Shown here piece after piece: positions 25,840 through 33,756 of a stretch of DNA of 64,000 bases. The DNA comes from Allofournierella_A excrementavium (GTDB lineage: Bacteria > Bacillota > Clostridia > Oscillospirales > Ruminococcaceae). The position numbers were made by a program, and so were the translations under genes. The stretch spans positions 198,604 to 262,603 of the forward strand of contig DWVE01000027.1 in assembly GCA_019120375.1 (NCBI GenBank), read 5' to 3'. How positions within the stretch are numbered: the stretch's first letter is position 1; every line of letters starts with the position of its first letter. The notes beneath the pieces are model-generated. The model was not told where the DNA came from, ran no database searches, and saw nothing but the letters and a program-made list of their open reading frames with translations.

Positions 25840-27729
25840 ATGCTGATGTACCTTGCGCTGCTGTGCCTGCTGGCGTGTCTGGCGGGCCTGCTCACCCGGG
25901 CCATCCGTGCGCCCTTTGCCCAGACCCTGCCCCTGGTGCTCACCGGCATCTCGCTGGTGACCTATCTGTTCACCGGGGCGGGGGAGAAGGAGTGGCTGCC
26001 CCTCCTTTTGCTGCCCGCCGCCGCGGCGGCGGCCTTCTTCGCCCTGCGCAGGGGCGCGGGGCCGCTGCGGCTGGGGCCGTCTTTTTTTGCCCTGCTGCTG
26101 GCCATGGGTCTGACCATGGCCCTCAGCGGCCAGATACAGCTCACCGTCTTTGACGATGTGGCCCACTGGGGCCTGTTCACCCGCCAGATCAGCGGCATGG
26201 ACCAGTTCCCCACCGCGGCCCAGAGCGCCTCCACCTTCAGCGACTATCCGCCGGGGCTGCAGATGCTCACGGCTTTCCTGCATCTTTACACCCCGCGGGT
26301 CACCGTGGCGGCGATGATCGACACCCAGATGCTCTGGTACATGGGCCTGACGCTGCCCCTGCTGGCGGACTTCGGCTGGCAAAAGCGCTGGTGGTCGAAC
26401 CTGCTGCTGGTGGGGGGCGAGGCCGCCTTCCTGCTGGTGTTCCCCGCCTTCTACACCAAGTATCACCAGATGAGCCTTGTGGTGGAGCCGGTGATGACCC
26501 TGCTGCTGGGCTGGGCCCTGCTCACCGCGTGGCGCAGCCCCCGTCCCGGTCTGTGGGACCTGGCGGCGGTGAGCGGCGCGCTCTCGCTGCTGGCCATCTC
26601 CAAGAGCACCGGCATCCTCTACGCCCTGGCAGGTCTGGCGGCGGTGATGGTGCTGTGGGCCGGCCCGCTGCGGGAAACGGTGCGCCGGGGCAGCCTGTGG
26701 CCGCGCCTCACGGCGCTGGCAGCCACCGCGGCGGTGCCCGCCTTCTGGCTCACCTGGCAGGTGCTCTGCCGCCTCAAGGGCACCAGCTCCTACTTCACCC
26801 AGGACGTGTCCGCCGGGGCCTTCGGCCCCGCCAACCTGCTGGAGTTCTTCACCGGCGGGGGGCAGGCGGGCGAGGTCATCCCCCACTACCTGCAGTTCTT
26901 CTGCTGCGAGCCTCTCAACCGCACCGGCGGCCTGTCGGCGCTGGGGGCGCTGCTGCTCTTCTGGGCGCTGGTGCTGGCGCTGCGCCGCCTTGTGCCCTCG
27001 CAGCGGCGGGCGCTCACTGTGGCGGGGGCGGGGCTCACCGTGGTGTTTTTGGCCTACGCGGTGATGCTCTGTTACTCTTACCTTTATCTCTTTGACCCGG
27101 ACGAGGCCCAGCAGCTGGCGGCCTACCACCGCTACATCGCGCCGCTGCCCATCGCCATGCTCTATCTGGCGCTGGGGGCGCTGGCCCCCTTCGCGGCGCG
27201 GCTGGACACGCCCAAGCGCCGGGGACTGGCCTTTGCCTGCGCGGCGGCGGCCTTCGCCTTCGGCGTCAACTGGACGGCGGCCACCGAGCTTGTGCCCGGG
27301 TGGTTCTTGCAGCACCGGGCCCCCAACGTGGAGGAGGCCAACTGGGCGCGGGAGCAGACCGAGATGCAGCCGGTGTTCGACAGCTTCGTGCCGGAGATGT
27401 ACAGCCGGGACGCCTCCACGCTGGTGCTCACCGAGGGGCCCCAGTGGGCCCACGACTGCCGGCTGTACAAGTTTGAGCTGGCGCCGGGCAGCACCCTTTC
27501 GCTGAATCCCATGGAGTTCGGCGACAACATGGCCGAAAAGTACGCGTGGTGGGCCGCCGGCGGCTGGCCGTACAAATATGTGTTCTGCAGCTGGAACGGG
27601 CAGACCGTGGCGGACGCCCTGGCTCTCACCGACACCACCGGCGCGCCGCTGCGGGCGAACTGCCTCTACCGCATGGAGGCGGACGGCAGCCTCGTGTTTG
27701 AAAAGGAACTGGCCGCCCCGGCCCGCTGA
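25840..27729 (+). CDS. Polytopic membrane protein, GT-C glycosyltransferase-like
   Basis: 629 residues with about twelve membrane helices and a C-terminal extracytoplasmic region of about 140 residues (from about 488). The first outer loop carries LTVFDDVAHWGLFTRQI with Asp105-Asp106 and then SDYPPGLQML, the acidic pair plus Tyr-Pro-Pro pattern seen in GT-C transferases acting on lipid-linked sugars. It follows the kinase gene by 46 bases and may belong to that operon. The start has only a weak ribosome site (two ATGs at 25840 and 25846). Substrate and acceptor unknown. No close relation to the other GT-C-like gene was evident beyond the motif. Confidence 0.7.
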   Translation: MLMYLALLCLLACLAGLLTRAIRAPFAQTLPLVLTGISLVTYLFTGAGEKEWLPLLLLPAAAAAAFFALRRGAGPLRLGPSFFALLLAMGLTMALSGQIQLTVFDDVAHWGLFTRQISGMDQFPTAAQSASTFSDYPPGLQMLTAFLHLYTPRVTVAAMIDTQMLWYMGLTLPLLADFGWQKRWWSNLLLVGGEAAFLLVFPAFYTKYHQMSLVVEPVMTLLLGWALLTAWRSPRPGLWDLAAVSGALSLLAISKSTGILYALAGLAAVMVLWAGPLRETVRRGSLWPRLTALAATAAVPAFWLTWQVLCRLKGTSSYFTQDVSAGAFGPANLLEFFTGGGQAGEVIPHYLQFFCCEPLNRTGGLSALGALLLFWALVLALRRLVPSQRRALTVAGAGLTVVFLAYAVMLCYSYLYLFDPDEAQQLAAYHRYIAPLPIAMLYLALGALAPFAARLDTPKRRGLAFACAAAAFAFGVNWTAATELVPGWFLQHRAPNVEEANWAREQTEMQPVFDSFVPEMYSRDASTLVLTEGPQWAHDCRLYKFELAPGSTLSLNPMEFGDNMAEKYAWWAAGGWPYKYVFCSWNGQTVADALALTDTTGAPLRANCLYRMEADGSLVFEKELAAPAR

Positions 27730-27785
27730 CCGGGCGGACAAAACGCAAAAAGCCCCGGGCCGACGGGCCCGGCAAAAGGAGAAAC

Positions 27786-28718
27786 ATGGAAAAACCCAAG
27801 GAATGTTTTAAGACCAGCGTGGGCGGGCAGGCCCTGATGGAGGGCATCATGATGCGCGGCCCCGAAAAAATTTGTGTGGCGGTGCGCAGGCCCGACGGCA
27901 CGCTGGACATGACCTACGAAGACGTGAAGCATCACCGCTGGCAGAAGATCCCCCTGGTGCGGGGCGCGGCGGCGATGATCGAGAATCTGGTGCTGGGCTA
28001 CCGCTATCTGATGCACTCCGCCGAGGTGAGCATGCCCGAGGAGGCCGAGGAGGAGCCGGGCCGCTTTGAAAAGTGGCTGGGCGAACACGCGGGCCCCGGC
28101 GTGCAGAACTTCTTCATGGCGCTGGCGGCGGTGTGCGGCGGCCTTCTGGCCATCGTGCTGTTCATGGCGCTGCCCACCGCCATCGTGGGCCTCATCGACC
28201 GCTTCGTGCCCCTGGGCTGGGGCAAGGTGGTGCTGGAGGGCGTGCTCAAAATAGCCCTTTTTGTGGGCTACCTCTTCCTCTGCACCCGCATGAAGGAAAT
28301 CCACCGGGTGTTCGAGTACCACGGCGCCGAGCACAAGACCATCGCCTGCTACGAGGCGGGGGAGGAGCTCACCGTGGAGAACGTGCGCCATCACCGGCGG
28401 TTCCATCCCCGGTGCGGCACCAGCTTTATGATTTTGGTGCTCATCGTCAGCATCCTGCTGTTCAGCGTGCTGCCCTGGGGCAGCACCGGCCTGCGGGTGC
28501 TCCTCAAGCTCCTGCTCTTGCCGGTGGTGATGGGCGTCAGCTACGAACTCATCAAGCTGGCGGGCCGCTACGACAACATTTTCACCCGCATCATCAGCGC
28601 GCCGGGCCTGTGGCTCCAGCGGCTGACCACCTTCGAGCCGGACGATTCCATGATCGAGGTGGCCATCGCCGCCGTGACCCCCGTTCTGCCCGACCACCCG
28701 GACGAGGCCAAGTGGTGA
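27786..28718 (+). CDS. DUF1385 membrane protein (YqhQ-like)
   Basis: 310 residues. The N-terminal VGGQALMEGIMMRGPEKI and the central EYHGAEHKTIACYEAGEEL with RFHPRCGTSFMILVLIVS are hallmarks of the DUF1385/YqhQ family. About four membrane helices lie around 118-140, 150-175, 215-235 and 240-260. The biochemical role of the family is not settled. The order DUF1385-prmC is common in Firmicutes, and the genes overlap here in GTGA. AAAAGGAG precedes the ATG. Confidence 0.9.
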   Translation: MEKPKECFKTSVGGQALMEGIMMRGPEKICVAVRRPDGTLDMTYEDVKHHRWQKIPLVRGAAAMIENLVLGYRYLMHSAEVSMPEEAEEEPGRFEKWLGEHAGPGVQNFFMALAAVCGGLLAIVLFMALPTAIVGLIDRFVPLGWGKVVLEGVLKIALFVGYLFLCTRMKEIHRVFEYHGAEHKTIACYEAGEELTVENVRHHRRFHPRCGTSFMILVLIVSILLFSVLPWGSTGLRVLLKLLLLPVVMGVSYELIKLAGRYDNIFTRIISAPGLWLQRLTTFEPDDSMIEVAIAAVTPVLPDHPDEAKW

Positions 28719-29581
28719 GGGCGCGGCAGGCTTTTGACGAGGCCCGCCGGCGGCTGGAGACCGCGGGCGTGGAGGACGCCGCCTTCGACGCGGCGGCGCT
28801 GGTCCAAACGCAGGCAGGGGAGGGCTGGCGCTGGCAGGACCCGGCGCTGGACGAGGCCGCCCTGGCCCGGCTGGAGGAACTCACCGCCCGCCGCGCGGCG
28901 CGGGAGCCTTTGCAGTACATCCTGGGCCGATGGCCCTTCCTGGACTTTGAACTGGCGGTGGGCCCCGGCGTGCTCTGCCCCCGGGCGGACACCGAGCTGC
29001 TGGTGGAAGAGGGCGCAAAGCGGCTGGCGGGCAAAAGCAGCCCGGCGGTGCTGGACCTCTGCGCCGGCAGCGGCTGCGTGGGGCTGGGCGTCAAGCGCCT
29101 GTGCCCCGCCGCGCGGGTCACCTGCCTGGAAAAAAGCCCCGAGGCCTTCCGCTACCTTGAGCAGAACGCCGCGTCGGCCTTGCCGGGCTTTGACGAGACC
29201 CGCCCCGCCGTGACTTGTGTGCAGGGGGACGTGTTCGGCTACCAGCGGCAGCTGGCCCCGGAAAGCCTGGACCTCGTCCTCTCCAACCCGCCCTATGTCA
29301 CCGACGGGGAGATGGAGCAGCTGGCCCCGGAAGTGCGCCGGGAGCCGGCCATGGCCCTGCGGGCGGACCATGAGGGCCTCACCTTCTATGAGCACATCGC
29401 CCCGGCCTACCTGCCGGCCCTGCGGCCCGGCGGCTGGCTGGCGGTGGAGATAGGCTGGCGGCAGGGCGCGGCGGTGCAGGCCGTGTTCCGGGATGCAGGC
29501 TACGAAGACGTGGCCTGCATCCCGGACCTGGAGGGCCGCGACCGGGTCGTGACGGGCAGGAAACCTGAAAACGAGACATAA
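28715..29581 (+). CDS. prmC: Release factor glutamine methyltransferase
   Basis: 288 residues from a GTG at 28715 overlapping the previous stop (GTGA). PrmC methylates the glutamine of the GGQ motif in release factors RF1/RF2 with S-adenosylmethionine. Evidence: EPLQYILGRWPFLDFEL, the SAM-binding VLDLCAGSGCVGLGV, and the substrate-binding NPPY (Asn191 onward) in LSNPPYVTDGEM. Length is normal. A Met-first start is not available near the beginning. The sequence before recA that follows contains that gene's promoter. Confidence 0.93.
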   Translation: MRARQAFDEARRRLETAGVEDAAFDAAALVQTQAGEGWRWQDPALDEAALARLEELTARRAAREPLQYILGRWPFLDFELAVGPGVLCPRADTELLVEEGAKRLAGKSSPAVLDLCAGSGCVGLGVKRLCPAARVTCLEKSPEAFRYLEQNAASALPGFDETRPAVTCVQGDVFGYQRQLAPESLDLVLSNPPYVTDGEMEQLAPEVRREPAMALRADHEGLTFYEHIAPAYLPALRPGGWLAVEIGWRQGAAVQAVFRDAGYEDVACIPDLEGRDRVVTGRKPENET

Positions 29582-29601
29582 AAAGGATGATTTCTCGACA
29601 T

Positions 29602-29622
29602 TTTACAACTAATGGTTGTAAA
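29602..29622. promoter_or_regulatory. Perfect palindrome overlapping the recA -35 box
   Basis: TTTACAAC (29602-29609) and GTTGTAAA (29615-29622) are exact reverse complements around TAATG. The right arm includes the recA -35 box. It does not match the classical Firmicute LexA box (GAAC-N4-GTTC), but its position fits an SOS operator. Confidence 0.55.
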
Positions 29623-29644
29623 GGCCGGGGGCATCGTGTATAAT
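29616..29644 (+). promoter_or_regulatory. recA promoter
   Basis: TTGTAA (29616-29621) and a perfect TATAAT (29639-29644) with a 17-base spacer. The leader of about 70 bases contains an imperfect GC-rich hairpin (about 29669-29700) with an A6 loop before the AAGGAG site. Confidence 0.8.
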
Positions 29645-29720
29645 AAGCACAGACGTTAGAACAAAGCGCGCCGCGGGGCAAAAAAGCCCGGCGGGCGCGG
29701 GAACAAGGAGTTTTGAGGAT

Positions 29721-30872
29721 ATGGCAGAGAAGAAGGCGGCATTGGCCTCCCCGGAGAAAAAGAGCGCGGCCAGCAAGAAGGACGCGCTGGAAACGGCGCT
29801 GGCCCAGATCGAAAAGCAGTTCGGCAAAGGCGCGGTGATGAAGCTGGGCGCCAACGTGGCCATGAAGGTGGACGCCATCAGCACCGGCAGCCTCTCGCTG
29901 GACATCGCTCTGGGCGTGGGCGGCGTGCCCCGCGGGCGCGTGGTGGAGGTCTACGGCCCCGAGTCCAGCGGCAAGACCACCCTGGCCCTGCACGTGCTGG
30001 CCGAGGCCCAGAAGCAGGGCGGCGAAGTGGCCTTCATCGACGTGGAGCACGCCCTTGACCCCGTCTATGCCCAGGCCCTGGGCGTGGACATCGACAGCCT
30101 GCTGGTCAGCCAGCCGGACACCGGCGAGCAGGCCCTGGAAATTTGCGAAGCCCTGGTGCGCAGCGGCGCCATCGACGCCATCGTCATCGACTCGGTGGCC
30201 GCCATGGTGCCCCGCGCGGAGATCGAGGGCGAGATGGGCGACTCCCACGTGGGCCTGCAGGCCCGCCTGATGAGCCAGGCCCTGCGCAAGCTCACCGGCG
30301 TCATCGGCAAGACCAACACCGTTGCCATCTTCATCAACCAGCTGCGCGAGAAGGTGGGTGTGGTCTACGGCAACCCCGAGGTCACCGCCGGCGGCCGCGC
30401 GCTGAAATACTACTCCAGCGTGCGCATCGACGTGCGCCGCATCGAGGGCCTGAAGGATTCCTCCGGCCAGTTCATCGGCAACCGCACCCGCGCCAAGGTG
30501 GTCAAGAACAAGGTGGCCCCGCCCTTCCGTGAGGCCGAGTTCGACATCATGTTCGGCGAGGGCATCAGCAAGGTGGGCGAGGTGCTGGACCTGGGCGCCA
30601 AGCTGGGCGTTGTTCAGAAGAGCGGCGCCTGGTTCAACTACGGCGAGACCCGCCTGGGCCAGGGGCGCGATAACGCCAAGACCTTCCTGAAAGAGAACCC
30701 CGCCATCATGGCGGAAATCGAGGCGCTGGTGCGCGCCAACGCCGACAAGCTGCTGGCCGCCGGCAAAAAGCCGGTGAAGGGCGGCATCACCCCGGTGACG
30801 GCGCCCGCCGCCCCCGCCGCCGCTGCCGCAAAGGTCAGCGAGGAGGACCTGGACATCATGGTGGAGGACTAA
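29721..30872 (+). CDS. recA: Recombinase RecA
   Basis: 383 residues. ATP-dependent strand exchange and SOS coprotease. Walker A GPESSGKTT (from residue 79), VAFIDVEHALDP, the L1/L2 DNA-binding loops around MGDSHVGLQARLMSQALRK and a conserved NQLREKVGVVYGNPE segment are present, with a C-terminal Ala/Pro-rich and acidic tail (SEEDLDIMVED). AAGGAG precedes the ATG. It is the first gene of recA-recX-rimO-pgsA. Confidence 0.98.
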   Translation: MAEKKAALASPEKKSAASKKDALETALAQIEKQFGKGAVMKLGANVAMKVDAISTGSLSLDIALGVGGVPRGRVVEVYGPESSGKTTLALHVLAEAQKQGGEVAFIDVEHALDPVYAQALGVDIDSLLVSQPDTGEQALEICEALVRSGAIDAIVIDSVAAMVPRAEIEGEMGDSHVGLQARLMSQALRKLTGVIGKTNTVAIFINQLREKVGVVYGNPEVTAGGRALKYYSSVRIDVRRIEGLKDSSGQFIGNRTRAKVVKNKVAPPFREAEFDIMFGEGISKVGEVLDLGAKLGVVQKSGAWFNYGETRLGQGRDNAKTFLKENPAIMAEIEALVRANADKLLAAGKKPVKGGITPVTAPAAPAAAAAKVSEEDLDIMVED

Positions 30873-30881
30873 AGCCGCCCC

Positions 30882-31547
30882 ATGGAGACCACCATCACCC
30901 GCATCAGCCGCACCAGAAAAGGGCGCTTTGCCCTGTTCTGCGCCGCCGGTTTTCTCTTCAGCGTGGACGAGGAGACCTTCTTCACCGAGCATCTGGTGGA
31001 AGGGCTGACCCTGGACGACGGCCAGCTGGACGAACTGCTGCGCAAAAGCGACGCCCAGCGCGCCAAGGACAAGGCCTTCGGCTATCTGTCCGCCCGGGAG
31101 CACGCCTCCGGCGAATTGTTCCAGAAGCTCTGCCGGGATTTTGACGAGCACACCGCCGCCGCGGCGGTGGCCAAGATGGACGAACTGGGCCTTCTGAACG
31201 ACGAGGCCTTCGCCCGCCGGGCCGTCGAATGGCTGCTGAGCAAAAACAAGTCCCGCAGCGAGATACTGCGCTGGATGGACGGGCGCGGGGTGGACCGGGA
31301 CCTTGCCCGGCAGGCGCTGGAAGAAGTGTACGAAGAACGTCAGGCGGACGCGCCGGAGGGCCTTGGGCCGGACGGCGCGGCCGCGCTGCGTCTTGTGGAA
31401 AAACAGTACGCCGCAAAACTGGCGGCGGGCAAAAAACAGAACGTGCTGGCGGCGCTGGCCCGCCGGGGCTTTTCTTCCGGCGACGCCCGCCGGGCGGTGG
31501 AGCTCTGGCTGGAAGAGCACCCCGCCGACGGGGACGAGGAAATGTGA
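30882..31547 (+). CDS. recX: Regulatory protein RecX
   Basis: 221 residues. RecX binds RecA filaments and modulates their activity. The family's three-helix repeats are visible: AFGYLSAREHASGELFQKL, MDELGLLNDEAFARRAVEW, and KSRSEILRWMDGRGV, with a last repeat RRGFSSGDARRAVELWL. It starts nine bases after recA, with a weak ribosome site, which fits translational coupling to recA. Confidence 0.9.
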   Translation: METTITRISRTRKGRFALFCAAGFLFSVDEETFFTEHLVEGLTLDDGQLDELLRKSDAQRAKDKAFGYLSAREHASGELFQKLCRDFDEHTAAAAVAKMDELGLLNDEAFARRAVEWLLSKNKSRSEILRWMDGRGVDRDLARQALEEVYEERQADAPEGLGPDGAAALRLVEKQYAAKLAAGKKQNVLAALARRGFSSGDARRAVELWLEEHPADGDEEM

Positions 31548-31578
31548 AGCCGGCACGGCAAACAAAAGGAGAACGCAT

Positions 31579-32928
31579 TTGAAGATCGCCATCATCTCTC
31601 TGGGCTGCCCCAAAAATCAGGTGGACGCCGACGTATTCTGCCACAGCCTCATCAGCGCGGGCCACACCACCACGGCCGACCCCGCCGAGGCGGACGCCAT
31701 CATCGTGAACACCTGCGGCTTCATCGAGAGCGCCAAGACCGAGGCCATCGAGAACATCCTGGACGCCTGCGCCCTCAAGGAGCGCAAGCCCGGCCTCAAG
31801 GTCATCGTCACCGGCTGTCTGGCCGAGCGCTACCGCCAGGAGATCCGCAGGGAGATGCCCGAGGTGGACGCGGTGGTGGGCATCGGCTGCAACGCCGCCC
31901 TGCCCGCCATCCTGGAGCGGCTGGCCGCCCCGGATGCCGCCCCCGAGGAGGATTTCGGCCCCAAGACCGACCTTGCCCTGGGCGGCAAGCGGGTCATCAG
32001 CACCCCCGCCCACTATGCCTACTTAAAAATTGCCGAGGGCTGCAACAACCGCTGCCACTACTGCGCCATCCCCCTCATCCGGGGCCCGCTGCGCAGCCGC
32101 CCGCTGGAAGACTGCGTGGCCGAGGCCCGCTGGCTGGCCGGCGAGGGCGTGAAGGAACTGGTGGTGGTGGCCCAGGACCCCACCGCCTACGGCGAGGACT
32201 GGGGCAAAAACAGCATCTGCCAGCTGCTGGACGAGCTGAACGCCGTGGAGGGCATTCGCTGGATCCGTATCCTCTACGCCTACCCCGAGCGCATCACCGA
32301 TGAGTTCATCGCCGCCATGCAGCGCAACGAGAAGGTGGTGCGGTATCTCGATCTGCCCATCCAGCACTGCAACACCCGCATCCTCAAGGCCATGAACCGC
32401 CGGGGCGACGAGGAAGTGGTGAAGAGCGCCATCCGCCGCCTGCGCGCGGCCATGCCGGACATCACCCTGCGCACCACCCTCATCGCCGGCTACCCCGGCG
32501 AGACCGAGGCGGAGTTCGAGCAGCTGTGCGAGTTCGTCAAGGACACCCGCTTCGAGCGGCTGGGCTGCTTTGCCTTCAGCCCCGAGGAGGGCACCCCCGC
32601 GGCCCGGATGGAGGGCCAGCTGCCCGAGGAGGAAAAACAGCGCCGGGCCGGCGTCATCATGGACCTGCAGGCCCGCATCAGCGCCCAGCTGCTGGAAAAG
32701 AAGGTGGGCAGCGTGCAGACCGTCATCTGCGACGGGGTGGACGAGGAGAGCGGCCTGTACCTCTGCCGCTCCGCCGCCGACGCGCCGGAGATCGACGGCA
32801 ACATCTGTGTTGCCAGCGACACGCCCCTTTACCCCGGCGAATTCTACCGGGTGAAGATCGACGAGAGCGACATGTACGACCTGTTCGGCTATGTAGTGGA
32901 GGAGAACGAGGATGAATCTGCCCAATAA
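31579..32928 (+). CDS. rimO: Ribosomal protein S12 methylthiotransferase
   Basis: 449 residues from a TTG at 31579 with AAAAGGAG upstream. A radical-SAM enzyme that methylthiolates an aspartate of ribosomal protein S12. The N-terminal UPF0004 domain begins IAIISLGCPKNQVDADVF with further cysteines in NTCGFIESA and VTGCLAERY. The radical-SAM motif CNNRCHYC has Cys155, Cys159 and Cys162, and a C-terminal TRAM domain follows (about 380-445). The SLGCPKN motif favours RimO over MiaB. It overlaps pgsA by 17 bases. Confidence 0.95.
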   Translation: MKIAIISLGCPKNQVDADVFCHSLISAGHTTTADPAEADAIIVNTCGFIESAKTEAIENILDACALKERKPGLKVIVTGCLAERYRQEIRREMPEVDAVVGIGCNAALPAILERLAAPDAAPEEDFGPKTDLALGGKRVISTPAHYAYLKIAEGCNNRCHYCAIPLIRGPLRSRPLEDCVAEARWLAGEGVKELVVVAQDPTAYGEDWGKNSICQLLDELNAVEGIRWIRILYAYPERITDEFIAAMQRNEKVVRYLDLPIQHCNTRILKAMNRRGDEEVVKSAIRRLRAAMPDITLRTTLIAGYPGETEAEFEQLCEFVKDTRFERLGCFAFSPEEGTPAARMEGQLPEEEKQRRAGVIMDLQARISAQLLEKKVGSVQTVICDGVDEESGLYLCRSAADAPEIDGNICVASDTPLYPGEFYRVKIDESDMYDLFGYVVEENEDESAQ

Positions 32929-33487
32929 GCTCACCCTTTTGCGCATCCTGCTGGTGCCGGTGTTCATGGTGCTGGCCGGCATGACCCGGTACGGCGCGGC
33001 GGACTATCAGGCCGGCTGGTATCTGGCGGCGGGGGTGGTGTTCGCCCTGGCCAGCTTCACCGATTTCCTGGACGGGTATCTGGCCCGCAAGTGGAAGATG
33101 GTCACCGACTTCGGCAAATTCGCCGACCCTCTGGCCGACAAGCTGCTCACCACCGTGGCCTTTCTGTACATGATGCGGGACGGCGTTTGCAGCCTGTGGG
33201 TGGTGGCGCTGATCCTGGCCCGGGAGTTCGCGGTGTCCGGCGTGCGGATGCTGGCGGCTTCTTCCAACACCGTCATCGCCGCCAACATGTGGGGCAAGGT
33301 GAAGACCGTGCTGCAGATGCTCACCATCCTGTTCTACTTCTTTGCCGCGGCCCTGGCCGGGCCCACCGACGTGATGGCGGTGTCGCTCATCAGCAGCGCT
33401 TTGTGCTGGCTGGTGGCGCTGGCCACCGTGTTCAGCGGCGGCATCTATCTGTGGCAGAACCGCGCCTGCTTCATGCAGGCCAAATGA
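32912..33487 (+). CDS. pgsA: CDP-diacylglycerol-glycerol-3-phosphate 3-phosphatidyltransferase
   Basis: 191 residues, integral membrane enzyme of phosphatidylglycerol synthesis. The CDP-alcohol phosphotransferase motif runs through FTDFLDGYLARKWKMVTDFG and continues FADPLADK, matching D-G-x2-A-R-x8-G-x3-D-x3-D. About five membrane helices. The order recA-recX-rimO-pgsA resembles the common clostridial arrangement. The ATG lies inside rimO with GAGGAGAACGAGG upstream. Confidence 0.94.
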   Translation: MNLPNKLTLLRILLVPVFMVLAGMTRYGAADYQAGWYLAAGVVFALASFTDFLDGYLARKWKMVTDFGKFADPLADKLLTTVAFLYMMRDGVCSLWVVALILAREFAVSGVRMLAASSNTVIAANMWGKVKTVLQMLTILFYFFAAALAGPTDVMAVSLISSALCWLVALATVFSGGIYLWQNRACFMQAK

Positions 33488-33494
33488 GCCTTTC

Positions 33495-33524
33495 GCCCGG
33501 GCGCCTGCGCGCCCGGGCATTTTT
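33495..33524 (+). terminator. Terminator of the recA-pgsA operon
   Basis: GCCCGGGCGC (33495-33504) and GCGCCCGGGC (33509-33518) form a perfect 10-bp stem with loop CTGC, followed by ATTTTT. Confidence 0.92.
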
Positions 33525-33683
33525 GTGCCCATCGCCGCGGCCAAATGTTAAAATCCGGCAAAAAAAACCGGCGCTTTTCCAAAACTATTGTGAATACCCA
33601 AGGATTATTCAACAACACTGTTAAAACTGCATAAAACGAGGAAAAACAAAATTGCTTTTTTAGCAGTATATGACAGAAAACCC

Positions 33684-33712
33684 TTGAAAAGCACCCCGAA
33701 AATGAGTAAGAT
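33684..33712 (+). promoter_or_regulatory. Promoter of the glycogen operon
   Basis: TTGAAA (33684-33689) and TAAGAT (33707-33712), 17 bases apart, in an AT-rich stretch (33535-33720) that contrasts with its surroundings. The leader to glgB is short (about 40 bases). Confidence 0.6.
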
Positions 33713-33756
33713 TATATGTGAAAGTGAGGCGTAAGGCCCACAGGGAGGGAGACACC

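Noticed and set aside
29581..29720. Classical LexA box at recA
   Set aside because: No GAAC-N4-GTTC was found. The palindrome present has a different sequence and is reported separately as a candidate.
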